From: Gammaproteobacteria bacterium
GTDB lineage: Bacteria > Pseudomonadota > Gammaproteobacteria > Pseudomonadales > Halieaceae
NCBI GenBank assembly: GCA_030426545.1
Contig: JAUHYL010000005.1
Span: 1-64,000 of the forward strand
DNA: 64,000 nt
Direction: 5' to 3'
Part shown: positions 26,192-35,279 of the stretch, piece after piece
How positions within the stretch are numbered: position 1 is the stretch's first letter
How the letters are laid out: every line of letters starts with the position of its first letter
The notes under the pieces: generated by a model
The model's database searches: none
The model's input: only the letters and a program-made list of their open reading frames with translations
Told to the model about the DNA's origin: nothing
Made by a program: the position numbers and the translations under genes

Positions 26192-27347
26192 CGCACGTTT
26201 GCAGGCGCCTGTGAAAGGTTTACTGGCGGCCTGCCTGCTGTGGAGCGCATCGGCGTGGTCCGTTGTGCTGCCGGAAGAGCGGGCAGACGTCATGTACCAC
26301 CGCTACGACGGCGGTGGTGTAACGGTAGACGGCCCCTCGGTACTGGTGCGCAAGAACTTCAGGGAGACGCTGTCGGTAAGCGGCAATTACTACGTGGATT
26401 CGGTCAGTAGCGCCTCGATCGATGTTGTGACCAGTGGTGCCTCCGAGTACAGCGAGCAACGCACAGAATACTCCGTGGGCGGACAATACCTCTACGACAA
26501 GAGCATACTCAGCGCCGGTTACACCAACAGTGATGAGAGCGACTATAAAGCGGATACCTACTACCTCAATCTCAGCCAGGATTTTTTCGGTGACCTGACT
26601 ACGCTGACCTTTGGCTATACGCTGGGTCAGGATGAGGTGTTCCAGAATGGCAACGAGGAGTTTGGCGAAGACATTGATCGTCAACACTTTCGCCTGGGTA
26701 TCAGCCAGATTGCCACACCCAGCCTGCTGCTTGGGCTGGATTACGAGCTGATCACTGACGAAGGTTTTCTCAACAACCCGTATCGAAGCTACCGCTACCT
26801 CATCGATTCCCAGGATCCCAGTGCAGGCTACCAGTTTGCGCAGGAGGTCTATCCCGATACGCGCACCAGTGACGCGCTGGCCCTGCGCATGCTCTATTAC
26901 TTTCCCGGTAGGCGCGTGCTCGGCGGTAGCTACCGCTATTTCACCGATGACTGGGGCGTGGACGCGCACACCTTTTCCCTCAGCTATTCGCAAACCTGGC
27001 GCGATCACTGGATCTTTGATCTGAAGTACCGTTACTACCAGCAGACTGCCGCCGACTTTTACAGCGACCTGTTCGATTTCGAATCACAGGATGAGAAAGA
27101 CTGGCGCGCGCGGGATAAGGAACTCAGCGAATCCAGTAACCACACGCTATCGGCGTACGTCAGCTACGAACGCCCGTTGCGCTACCGCATGTTTGAGAAA
27201 GGCGCGCTGACCCTGCAGTGGGACCATATCTGGTTTGAGTACGATAATTTCTCCGACCTGCGCGTCGAGGTTGACGTGCCTGGTACGGAACCGGCCTACG
27301 AACTGGAAGCCGACGTGATCAAGATGATCTTCACGTTGTGGTACTGA
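26178..27347 (+). CDS. DUF3570 outer-membrane beta-barrel protein
   Basis: A 389-residue protein if it starts at GTG 26178, placed 8 bases after GGAGG within the DUF4266 gene; an ATG at 26085 would overlap DUF4266 by more than 100 bp and has no signal peptide. The signal is VKGLLAACLLWSASAWS. The N-terminal ADVMYHRYDGGGVTVDGPSV stretch and the Ser/Asp segment after it are typical of DUF3570. The remainder is alternating aromatic strands, ending in Tyr (IFTLWY). Two motifs, DSVSSAS (about 74-80) and DVVTSGAS (about 82-89), resemble the flavinylation site recognised by ApbE, whose gene is convergent 30 bp downstream. Confidence 0.88.
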   Translation: MAATSARLQAPVKGLLAACLLWSASAWSVVLPEERADVMYHRYDGGGVTVDGPSVLVRKNFRETLSVSGNYYVDSVSSASIDVVTSGASEYSEQRTEYSVGGQYLYDKSILSAGYTNSDESDYKADTYYLNLSQDFFGDLTTLTFGYTLGQDEVFQNGNEEFGEDIDRQHFRLGISQIATPSLLLGLDYELITDEGFLNNPYRSYRYLIDSQDPSAGYQFAQEVYPDTRTSDALALRMLYYFPGRRVLGGSYRYFTDDWGVDAHTFSLSYSQTWRDHWIFDLKYRYYQQTAADFYSDLFDFESQDEKDWRARDKELSESSNHTLSAYVSYERPLRYRMFEKGALTLQWDHIWFEYDNFSDLRVEVDVPGTEPAYELEADVIKMIFTLWY

Positions 27348-27377
27348 GGTGAGTTCCCGCTGTTTGCAAGGCCCTGA

Positions 27378-28391
27378 TCACTTCGAATCAACGCTAAGCA
27401 GCAACTCTTCGGAGTAGTGTAGCCTGCCACTGCCGTCGATGATGATGGCATCGATGCCAGGCAACGCGTTGATCAGCGCAAGCCCCCGCTCAACACCCAG
27501 CACGAACACCGTGGTAGACAGGGCGTCGCTATCGATAGCGCGTTCTGCCAGCACGCTGGCGCTTTGCACCTTCAATGCGGACTCACCGGTGCCGGGATCG
27601 AGAATATGGTGGTAGCGCACCCCGTCCTTGATAAAGAATCGCTCGTAATCTCCGGACGTAGAAATGGCCGTGTCTGCCAGCGGCATCAACACGGCGTACT
27701 CTCCCTCGCGGCGCGGATGTCGAATGCCCACGGTGCGTGCGCGATCGCCCATATCGCCGAGGATGCGGCTGTCACCGCCGGCACTGACCACGGCGGCGCT
27801 GACGCCTGCATTGCTCAGTATGGCGATGGCGCGGTCTACCGCGTAGCCCTTGGCAATGCCGCCGAGATCAATCTGCAGGCCTGCCTTCAGAAAGCGAATC
27901 TCGCGCCGGTCCCGGTCAAGCTGGATGGCGGTGTAATCGATCTTGTCGCGATCGCGCGCCAGTACGTCCTGTGAAGGCGCCTGACCCTCCCGGTAGTTAT
28001 AGTGTTGGCCCACCGAGGCAAAACTGATGTCAAAAGCGCCATCGCTCAGCTGCGAATAGTGCAGCGCGCGTGCAACGACGTCGATAATTTCCGGGGTGGT
28101 ATGCACGCTCCGGGTAGCGGCCTCACGATTCACGCGTGCCAGTTCGCTGCGTGGATTCCACGGGTTCATCATCAGGTCCAGCCGTTGGAATTCCCGAAAG
28201 ACCGATTCGAACAGCGCATCAGCTTCGACAGGGGTGTTCGTTGATTTCGGCAGGCGATACTCGACGGTGATCTTTGTCCCCATGTACTCGCGCTCTTCGT
28301 GCAGCCACTGGGCAGCTGCTACAGGAACGATGCAGCACAATAGACCTACGATGGCGAGTAGCCTGGTAGCCAGGAGAGACATAGGGCGCAT
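27378..28391 (-). CDS. apbE: FAD:protein FMN transferase, periplasmic
   Basis: A 337-residue ApbE from ATG 28391 (28382 and 28430 are alternatives), with signal sequence LLAIVGLLCCIVPVAAA. Family motifs are present in order: FREFQRLDLMMNPWNPRSEL, DGAFDISFASVG, DLGGIAKGYAVDRA, VSAGGDSRILG, STSGDYERFF and HILDPGTG, followed by the metal-binding SVLAERAIDSDALSTTVFVLG region. It transfers FMN from FAD to Thr/Ser of exported target proteins. The closest candidate target is the neighbouring DUF3570 protein. It is downstream of the propeller lipoprotein gene but separated from it by a strong hairpin. Confidence 0.95.
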   Translation of the reverse strand: MRPMSLLATRLLAIVGLLCCIVPVAAAQWLHEEREYMGTKITVEYRLPKSTNTPVEADALFESVFREFQRLDLMMNPWNPRSELARVNREAATRSVHTTPEIIDVVARALHYSQLSDGAFDISFASVGQHYNYREGQAPSQDVLARDRDKIDYTAIQLDRDRREIRFLKAGLQIDLGGIAKGYAVDRAIAILSNAGVSAAVVSAGGDSRILGDMGDRARTVGIRHPRREGEYAVLMPLADTAISTSGDYERFFIKDGVRYHHILDPGTGESALKVQSASVLAERAIDSDALSTTVFVLGVERGLALINALPGIDAIIIDGSGRLHYSEELLLSVDSK

Positions 28392-28408
28392 TATAGCGGG
28401 ATTGAAGG

Positions 28409-28436
28409 CCGGTAGTGCCGCTATCGGCACTACCGG
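28409..28436. terminator. Perfect 12-bp hairpin upstream of apbE
   Basis: Inverted repeat CCGGTAGTGCCG / CGGCACTACCGG with a 4-nt loop (CTAT), between the stop of the propeller lipoprotein gene and the apbE start. It is very stable but lacks a U-run, so it may be a Rho-assisted terminator, an attenuator or a dispersed repeat. Confidence 0.55.
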
Positions 28437-28454
28437 GACATGCAGCAGGAACGG

Positions 28455-30629
28455 CTAGGGTGTGATGGTGCCCGTCAGTATGGGATCGAGTTGTACACCC
28501 AGCACCAACTCGTTGTCAGCGATTGGTGAAGGCAGACCCAGCAGGCCATTGAGTATGCCGTTGAACAGGCCGCAACCGGTGATCGCCAGTTCCTCGGTAA
28601 AGTTGCCGGCAAGTATCGCCTGGCCCGTGTTCTGATCGTAGGCCGCACCACCCGGGTTTGCGGTGGACAGCGATGCACCTACCGGGCCTATACCGCACCC
28701 GGAGGGAAGCAGCAGGTTGCGAATCTCTATGCCGATACCGAAGGACAGGTCCATCGCGCCGGAGGCGGGGATGACGGTGCCACCCGGGGCGTCGAAAACG
28801 AGGGCAAGTTCCACCGTCGTCTCGATGCCGGGAATCAGTTCCACCGGAATTTCCAGGCCATCAAGCTCCAGCGAATTGGCGCCGAAATCCAGCACGCCGT
28901 CAAAGCCAACCGTTGCCGGCAACACAGGGCACGCGCCGAAGGGACATGAGGGGAAGGGCAGGTTGAAACTCTCGATCTGGATATCGGCAGAAGTTATTTC
29001 GATATCCACCGGGCCGGCCTGCTCAACCACCGCGGCGATTTCGATACAATCGTCGCAAATGGCGCCGGCCATGCCCACGCCGCCGCCGTTGAGGCCGGGT
29101 ACAGAGATGATGAGGTCGCGGAAGCCGACACCCTGAGTGGCCGCGGCTGCGGAGGCGACAATCACCAGCTCAGTGCTGGAGACAACCGTCACCGAGTCTG
29201 CCGTGATACCGCCGTCAAAATAGGCCGCCGCGCCGGCCTCGAAACCGGAACCGTTCACCGTAAACTGCCGCGTTTCACCTGCTGCTATGAACGGGTCGTC
29301 GATTGAGTCGATCACGACGCCGCGCGCGCGTACGAACACGACATCGCCCTGCGTGGTGGCGCCGGACGGGTTGTTGAGGTTGCCCGCGGTGGTTGAGAAG
29401 CCGAGGAAGCGACCGTCGCCGCTGAGGTTTGGATCAGTGCTGACTCCGTTTGCCGCCACGCCTGTTGCTGTTTCGGAAACGGTTTGCCGGTTGAGGCCGC
29501 CGAGGTCAATCGGCGATGATCGCAGCGTAGAAATAATGTCGTCACCGGTGACGAACGCCATGACGTGGGCGGGCCCGCCGTTGACTGTCGACACGGCTGG
29601 GCTGTGCGAAGCGTCCGTTGAGGAGCTGAGCCTCGCCGTGGAAACCAGCGTGCCGAACAGGCGAGTGGTTGCGAACACATCGGTACCGCCGCCATTGTTG
29701 TCGCTGCCGGCGAGATTGGTTGCCGTGGAGGTGTAAACCACCAGTGGATCACCACCACCGATGAAGCCATTCAGTTCGTCGGTAATTTCCGGGTCTGTGC
29801 TGTCACCGTTGGATTGCTGGAACGGGAAGCTGAGCGCATCCGGGCTGCTCATGCGAATGATATTGCCGCCGGCGCGCAGTGCTGCGAACACGTCGGTATT
29901 ACCGTTGCTGTCACCGCCAACCAGGTTTGTCGCATCCGATTCGAACGCGACCCACTTGCCGGAGGGGCTTATTGCGCCCGCGCGGCTGGCACCGTTCGCC
30001 TGTGCGCCTGCGGCCGTGACGGATACGCGCGTGGTGGTACCTGAATTGCGGTCATGAACGAAGACATCGCTGGCACCGTTGGTATCGCCGCCCACAAGGT
30101 TGCTGGCCGCAGATGTGAACACCACGTAGCGTCCATCGGCGGACACGGCGGGCTCACTGCTCGCTGCGTTGGCCTGTGCGCCCCCGGCTCCGACGCTCAC
30201 CCGGGTGACCGTTCCGCTCACCAGGTCTGCGACAAAGACGTCGGCAGCGCCATTGGTATCACCTGCGACAAGATCATCGGCGTCGGAAACGAATGCCACT
30301 ATCGATGCATCGGCGGACACCTGCGGATCGACGCTGGCACCGTTACCGCCAGCACCGCCCGGTGTAACACTGACCCGGGTGGTAGTGGTGCCGCTGCGGA
30401 CGAACACATCGGCCACGCCGTTGACGTCGCCGGACACCAGCGTTGCCGAGAGTGAACTGAATGCCGCCACGCTGCCATCGTTGGACAACGAGGGCGAGGT
30501 TGCGGGGGCATCACCCGGCGCGGAGGGAAAAGGGTTCCCGCTGGGTATGTTCATGCGGGCAACCACCCGACACCCGGAGACAGTGAACATTGTGAGAATG
30601 AGCATTGCGATTAGCAGACGGGGACGCAT
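28455..30629 (-). CDS. TolB-like (PD40) beta-propeller lipoprotein
   Basis: A 724-residue lipoprotein (lipobox VSGC, Cys20). The N-terminal 400 residues contain at least five repeats of the form SxDGxxVxFxSxAxNLVxGDxNGxxDVFV, a TolB/PD40 propeller. A segment IDDPFIAAGETRQFTVNGSG opens an IPT/TIG-like domain around 440-515. The C-terminus is a beta-rich, Pro/Gly-rich domain not recognised. It is likely an outer-membrane or secreted structural or binding protein. It might be transcribed with apbE, but the hairpin between them argues for separation. Confidence 0.85.
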   Translation of the reverse strand: MRPRLLIAMLILTMFTVSGCRVVARMNIPSGNPFPSAPGDAPATSPSLSNDGSVAAFSSLSATLVSGDVNGVADVFVRSGTTTTRVSVTPGGAGGNGASVDPQVSADASIVAFVSDADDLVAGDTNGAADVFVADLVSGTVTRVSVGAGGAQANAASSEPAVSADGRYVVFTSAASNLVGGDTNGASDVFVHDRNSGTTTRVSVTAAGAQANGASRAGAISPSGKWVAFESDATNLVGGDSNGNTDVFAALRAGGNIIRMSSPDALSFPFQQSNGDSTDPEITDELNGFIGGGDPLVVYTSTATNLAGSDNNGGGTDVFATTRLFGTLVSTARLSSSTDASHSPAVSTVNGGPAHVMAFVTGDDIISTLRSSPIDLGGLNRQTVSETATGVAANGVSTDPNLSGDGRFLGFSTTAGNLNNPSGATTQGDVVFVRARGVVIDSIDDPFIAAGETRQFTVNGSGFEAGAAAYFDGGITADSVTVVSSTELVIVASAAAATQGVGFRDLIISVPGLNGGGVGMAGAICDDCIEIAAVVEQAGPVDIEITSADIQIESFNLPFPSCPFGACPVLPATVGFDGVLDFGANSLELDGLEIPVELIPGIETTVELALVFDAPGGTVIPASGAMDLSFGIGIEIRNLLLPSGCGIGPVGASLSTANPGGAAYDQNTGQAILAGNFTEELAITGCGLFNGILNGLLGLPSPIADNELVLGVQLDPILTGTITP

Positions 30630-30722
30630 GTCGATTACCTTGTCGAATTATTAGTCTTCACTAAGCGTAGCATACAGTGGGCCGGTGAAAATCAGGCTCG
30701 CGGGTGAAGTTCAATAGCGTAT

Positions 30723-30740
30723 ACCTGTGGATTTACAGGT
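30723..30740. promoter_or_regulatory. Inverted repeat, possible operator
   Basis: ACCTGT-N6-ACAGGT lies in the 235-bp gap between the recQ stop and the start of the propeller lipoprotein gene, 94 bp upstream of the latter. It is perfectly symmetrical. It is not a LexA box because the spacing is N6 rather than N8 between CTGT and ACAG. The regulator is unknown. Confidence 0.3.
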
Positions 30741-30864
30741 TCAGAAGTGTGAAGCAGTTCCTGGCGTGTTTATGCGCAGCGGAGTTCGGAGTGCAGTCGG
30801 TATCAGGCGGATTACCGTTTGGGTGACTGCCTCAGATGCAGCTGTGTGCCCCGCCTGCGGCGAG

Positions 30865-32703
30865 CTACTGCGTACTCGCCGCCGCCTCATCGGGCGTGGC
30901 ACTGGTCGCTTCAAGGTGTTCGTTAATAACCTGCAGAAAATCACCGCCGTATTTTTCCAGCTTGCGTTCGCCCACCCCGGCAATGTTCGCGAATTCCTGC
31001 AGGGATTGCGGCATCAACGCGCACATTTCGCGCAGCGTGCTGTCGTGGAAGATCACATAGGGCGGTACACCCTGGTCTTCGGCGAGGCGCCGGCGGCGAT
31101 CGCGCAGTGCCTCCCACAGGCCCACGTCGAGATCGTCCGGCAGCGGTGTTTTGGTCTGCTGCCTGGCGCCCGTTTTCTGGCGTACGTCACGACGCAGTTC
31201 CAGCGTCTCTTCTCCGCGTAGCAGCGGTCGGCACTTTTCTTCCAGACACAGGGCGCCAAAGCGTTCCATATCCACACTCAGGTAGCCGCGGGCCACCAGT
31301 TGCCGGAAAACGGAGCGCCATTGATTGTTATCCAGTTGTGCCCCCATGCCGTGCACGGCCAGCTGGTGGTGGTCCCACTGGATGATCTTGTCGTTCTCAG
31401 CGCCGCGCAGCACGTCGATGAGGTGATTCACGCCAAAGCGCTGGCCCGTTCGATGGCAGGTACTCAGTGCCATGCGCGCCATTTCGGTGCCGTCCCAGGT
31501 ATCCACGGGCTGCAGGCAGTTGTCGCAGTTTCCGCAGGGTTCAGGCAGCTCGTCACCGAAATAATTCAGCAGCGCCTGCCGGCGACAACTGGTGATTTCA
31601 CACAGGCCCAGCATGGCGTTCAGGCGGTGTTGTTCCGCGCGTTTGTGCTCGTCGCTGCCCTCGGAGCCCTCCATCATCTGGCGCAGCTTGATCACATCCT
31701 GCAGCCCGTAGATCATCCACGCATCGGCGGGCTGCCCGTCACGACCGGCGCGGCCGGTTTCCTGGTAGTAGGACTCCACCGTCTTCGGCAGATCGAGGTG
31801 CGCCACGAAGCGCACGTCGGGTTTGTCGATACCCATACCGAAGGCGATGGTGGCGACGATAATCACGGCTTCCTCACGCAAGAAGCGGGACTGGTGGCTG
31901 GCGCGGGTGGCGGCAGGCAGGCCGGCGTGGTAGGGCAGGGCGTTGAAGCCTTCCTTTTGCAGCCAGGCGGCGGTCTGTTCTGTCTTGTTGCGCGACAGGC
32001 AGTAGATAATGCCCGCGTCGTCAGGGTGCTCCTCCTTCAGAAAACGCAGCAGCTGGGGTTTGGGGTTGTGCTTGAGCGCGATGCGGTAACGAATGTTGGG
32101 CCGATTGAACCCGGAGATAAACTTGCGCGCCGAGCCCAGCTGCAGGCGCTGAATAATCTCCCCGCGGGTGCGCTCATCGGCGGTGGCGGTGAGCGCGATG
32201 CGGGGCACGTCCGGGAAGCGCTCGTGCAACACACCCAGTTGCAGGTAGTCCGCGCGAAAATCATGCCCCCACTGCGACACGCAGTGTGCCTCGTCGATCG
32301 CAAACAGCGCCAGCGGCGCGCTTTCCAGCAGTGCCAGCATCCGCGGCTGGTTGAGACGCTCCGGTGCTATATAAAGCAGGTCCAGTTCACCCGCTAGCAG
32401 CGCCTCTTCCACACCCTGGGCAGTCGCCGGATCCAGCGTTGAGTTGAGGAAGCTGGCCCGCACGCCTGCCAGGCGCAGGGCATCCACCTGGTCCTGCATC
32501 AGTGCGATCAACGGAGAGACCACCACGCCACAGCCAGGCCGCGCGAGTGAGGGGATCTGGTAGCAGAGGGATTTGCCGCCGCCGGTGGGCATCAGCACCA
32601 GCGCATCCTCGCCGTTGATGACGGCATCAATGATGGCGGCCTGTGAATCGCGGAACTCGGTGTAACCGAAGGTGGTTTGGAGGATTTGCAGGGCGGCGTT
32701 CAT
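30865..32703 (-). CDS. recQ: ATP-dependent DNA helicase RecQ
   Basis: A 612-residue protein from ATG 32703 ([14 protein letters not shown]); the frame is open to 32748 but the extra residues are atypical. The superfamily 2 helicase core has [12 protein letters not shown], Walker [13 protein letters not shown] box ([16 protein letters not shown]), motif IV-VI residues ([28 protein letters not shown]). The RQC zinc-binding cysteines ([12 protein letters not shown]...CGNCDNC) and a C-terminal HRDC domain ([16 protein letters not shown]) follow. Length and layout match E. coli RecQ. It acts in recombinational repair by unwinding DNA. Confidence 0.97.
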   Translation of the reverse strand: MNAALQILQTTFGYTEFRDSQAAIIDAVINGEDALVLMPTGGGKSLCYQIPSLARPGCGVVVSPLIALMQDQVDALRLAGVRASFLNSTLDPATAQGVEEALLAGELDLLYIAPERLNQPRMLALLESAPLALFAIDEAHCVSQWGHDFRADYLQLGVLHERFPDVPRIALTATADERTRGEIIQRLQLGSARKFISGFNRPNIRYRIALKHNPKPQLLRFLKEEHPDDAGIIYCLSRNKTEQTAAWLQKEGFNALPYHAGLPAATRASHQSRFLREEAVIIVATIAFGMGIDKPDVRFVAHLDLPKTVESYYQETGRAGRDGQPADAWMIYGLQDVIKLRQMMEGSEGSDEHKRAEQHRLNAMLGLCEITSCRRQALLNYFGDELPEPCGNCDNCLQPVDTWDGTEMARMALSTCHRTGQRFGVNHLIDVLRGAENDKIIQWDHHQLAVHGMGAQLDNNQWRSVFRQLVARGYLSVDMERFGALCLEEKCRPLLRGEETLELRRDVRQKTGARQQTKTPLPDDLDVGLWEALRDRRRRLAEDQGVPPYVIFHDSTLREMCALMPQSLQEFANIAGVGERKLEKYGGDFLQVINEHLEATSATPDEAAASTQ

Positions 32704-32857
32704 GGTGGGGCACTTTAACATACCGAAGCGGCCTGCTACTTCAGGCAAAAGTGGTCTGTCTCCCTCCAGCGGCGCATAAACCCCGGCAAACCAGGCGGGG
32801 CGTCACCGGGACTGGTCCAGTCGGTGCCCGGCTTCGTATGTTGCCTATGGAGAGCGT

Positions 32858-33487
32858 ATGAAACTGAACGCAGCAGAAATCGCAGACATGGACTCGAGGC
32901 GACGGGCGGCCTTCGTCAACAGTTTGTCCGGGTTCAAGTCAGCCAACCTCGTGGGCACCGCCAGCAGTGAGGGGCAGACGAACCTGGCCATTATGAGCTC
33001 CACCGTGCACCTGGGCTCCCACCCGCCCCTGTTGGCGCTGGTGGTCCGTCCCGGTGGTGATGAGCGCCATACGCTGAAAAATATACTGGACACGGGCGTG
33101 TACAGCCTGAACCACGTCAACGCAGAAATCGTCGAGCAGGCGCACCAGACAGCGGCGCGTTACCCGGCGCAGGCCTCTGAGTTTGACGCCACCGGCCTGA
33201 CACCACTGTGGCAGTCGGGGTTCGCGGCGCCGATGGTGCTTGAAGCGAGTGTAAAACTGGGCATGCAGCTACGTGAGCACATCGAGTTGAAGATTAACGG
33301 CACCCACCTTGTGATCGGTGAGGTGGTGCTGGCAGAGGTGCCGTCTCTGGCCTTTCGGTCAGACGGGTCCCTGGACCTTGAGGCAGCGGGCAGCGTTGCG
33401 CTCAGTGGTCTGGACACCTATCACCAGAGCGCAGGCAGCAAGCGCATGGCGTATGCCAAACCGAATATGCCACCCCGGCAACTTTAG
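32858..33487 (+). CDS. Flavin reductase family protein (FMN-binding split barrel)
   Basis: A 209-residue protein with the DIM6/NTAB flavin-reductase fold: SGFKSANLVGTASSEGQ and NLAIMSSTVHLGSHPPLLALVV form the FMN phosphate-binding region, followed by NILDTGVYSLNHV. It is somewhat longer than the usual 160-180 residues. The next gene, 34 bp downstream, encodes an acyl-CoA-dehydrogenase-fold monooxygenase, so the pair looks like a reductase and oxygenase of a two-component flavin-dependent hydroxylase. A GGAGAGCGT sequence precedes the ATG. Confidence 0.85.
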   Translation: MKLNAAEIADMDSRRRAAFVNSLSGFKSANLVGTASSEGQTNLAIMSSTVHLGSHPPLLALVVRPGGDERHTLKNILDTGVYSLNHVNAEIVEQAHQTAARYPAQASEFDATGLTPLWQSGFAAPMVLEASVKLGMQLREHIELKINGTHLVIGEVVLAEVPSLAFRSDGSLDLEAAGSVALSGLDTYHQSAGSKRMAYAKPNMPPRQL

Positions 33488-33521
33488 TGCCGGCTAAACC
33501 AGTAGAGAGCGAGGACAGCCA

Positions 33522-34709
33522 GTGAATATAGCGGTGCAGGAACAGGTGAGCGAAGTGAACGATGCGGGCGCGGCCATGCTGGCCAGGGTGGAGGCGTTGC
33601 AGCCGCTGCTGCGCGCCAACGCGACCAGGGCGCGTGCCGAGCGCAAGGTGCCTGTAGAGAATATCCAGGCCCTGCAGGACGCGGGTTTCTTCCTCGCCCT
33701 GCAGCCTGCCAGGTGGGGCGGTGCCGAAATCGACCCCCAGTATTTCTTCCGCATGCAGATGGCGATTGCACAGGCGTGCATGTCGACCGCGTGGGCCTCG
33801 GGCATCGTCGCGGTGCACGCCTTCCAGATTGCGCTTATGGATCAGCGGGCACAGGAAGAGGTATGGGGCGACGATATTCATACCCGGGTATCATCCTCTT
33901 ATGCACCCATGGGGAAAGTCGAGGAAGTAGAAGGAGGCTTCCGCTTCAGTGGACGCTGGGGCTGGAGCAGTGGCTGTGACCACTGTAACTGGGTATTGCT
34001 GGGGGGGATTCTCCCGGACGGCAGCTATCGCACCTTTCTGCTGCCACGCAGTGATTACCGCATCGAAGATACGTGGCACTCCATGGGCCTGCAGGGCACC
34101 GGGTCCAACGACATCGTGGTGGAAGATGCTTTCGTGCCGGATTACCGCACGCACAAGCAGACCGATGGCTTTCAGGGCACCAACCCGGGCGTAACCGCAG
34201 ACAGCGCCCTGCTTTACCACCTGCCCTGGGCACAGCTCTTTATTCGCGTGGTCTCCACACCGGCAATCGGTGCCGCGCGGGATGCGTTGGCGCTCTATTC
34301 CGAGTTGGTGAAGGGTAAAGCCAGCGGTGATCTCACCAAGCTTGCACAGGACATTGGCACACAAATGCGTATCGCGCAGGCGCGCAATACCATCGAGGAA
34401 ATGTGTAGCGTGATGCTCGCCAATTTTGATGCGATGATGGATGCCCTGCGTGCTGGAGGGGCAATCGATATCGATGACCGCATTCTGTATCGTTACCAGG
34501 CTTCCCTGGTGATCGAAAAGTCCATCGAGGTGGTGGATTCGCTCTTTTCTTCCGCCGGTGGCTCCTCGGTGTTCCAGGGCAGTGAGATCCAGCAGCGTTT
34601 TCTTGATATTCACACCGCGCGGGCACACGTGGCAAACAACCCCACGGCGTTCGCACGGAATCTCGGTTCCACCATGCTCGGTGCCGATAACACAGACTTT
34701 TTTGTATAG
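33522..34709 (+). CDS. Acyl-CoA dehydrogenase-fold flavin-dependent monooxygenase
   Basis: A 395-residue protein starting at GTG 33522. The N-terminal helical domain (QPLLRANATRARAERKVPVE, GFFLALQPARWGGAEIDPQ), middle beta domain (GGFRFSGRWGWSSGCDHCNW, GLQGTGSNDIVVEDAFVP) and C-terminal helices match the HsaA / 4-hydroxyphenylacetate hydroxylase oxygenase group rather than true acyl-CoA dehydrogenases: the WGWSSG and GTGSNDI motifs are characteristic. It would use reduced FMN from the neighbouring reductase to hydroxylate an aromatic or steroid-derived substrate, which is not determinable here. Confidence 0.88.
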   Translation: MNIAVQEQVSEVNDAGAAMLARVEALQPLLRANATRARAERKVPVENIQALQDAGFFLALQPARWGGAEIDPQYFFRMQMAIAQACMSTAWASGIVAVHAFQIALMDQRAQEEVWGDDIHTRVSSSYAPMGKVEEVEGGFRFSGRWGWSSGCDHCNWVLLGGILPDGSYRTFLLPRSDYRIEDTWHSMGLQGTGSNDIVVEDAFVPDYRTHKQTDGFQGTNPGVTADSALLYHLPWAQLFIRVVSTPAIGAARDALALYSELVKGKASGDLTKLAQDIGTQMRIAQARNTIEEMCSVMLANFDAMMDALRAGGAIDIDDRILYRYQASLVIEKSIEVVDSLFSSAGGSSVFQGSEIQQRFLDIHTARAHVANNPTAFARNLGSTMLGADNTDFFV

Positions 34710-35279
34710 GTGAAAACAATGCTTTACAGAGTTGCTCTACTATTCAGTTTGCTGTTTGCCACCCCCGCCATGGCCGAGTGCCCGGCTTTCCTTGACCAGG
34801 AGATGCGCAGGCTGCATTCCAGCGAACAGGTGAACCTGTGCGCAGAAAGCACCGGCAAACCACTGTTGGTGGTCAACACGGCCAGCCACTGTGGCTACAC
34901 ACGCCAGTTCAAAGGGCTGCAGGCGTTGCATGAAAAGTACGCCGAGCGAGGCCTGGTGGTAGTCGGCTTTGCCAGCGATGATTTTCGTCAGGAAGCCGAT
35001 TCGGAAGCGGAGGCGGCCGATATCTGTTACAAGAACTTCGGTGTGACCTTCACCATGCTGGCTCCCTCGAACGTGCGCGGCGATGACGCCAACCCGGTAT
35101 TTGCCGAACTGGCGCGGCAGTCTCGCGCGCCCAGCTGGAACTTCAACAAGTACCTGCTCGATGACAAGGGCAACGTCGTCGCGTATTTCGGCAGCAACAC
35201 CACACCCGGGAGCAGCAAAATGGAGCGCGCCATTGAAGACGTGCTCGGCGCCAGCGCAACAGCGGCCTCGCCCCTGTGA
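34710..35279 (+). CDS. Exported glutathione peroxidase family protein
   Basis: A 189-residue protein directly abutting the monooxygenase stop (GTG 34710; ATG 34719 is equally possible). The signal peptide LYRVALLFSLLFATPAMA is followed by a GPx fold: VVNTASHCGYTRQFKGL with the peroxidatic Cys, VVGFASDDF where GPx usually has FPCNQF, and the catalytic WNFNKYLLD. It is a Cys-type peroxidase, probably thioredoxin-dependent and periplasmic. It is likely cotranscribed with the flavin monooxygenase pair, where it could remove peroxide from uncoupled turnover (inference). Confidence 0.88.
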   Translation: MKTMLYRVALLFSLLFATPAMAECPAFLDQEMRRLHSSEQVNLCAESTGKPLLVVNTASHCGYTRQFKGLQALHEKYAERGLVVVGFASDDFRQEADSEAEAADICYKNFGVTFTMLAPSNVRGDDANPVFAELARQSRAPSWNFNKYLLDDKGNVVAYFGSNTTPGSSKMERAIEDVLGASATAASPL

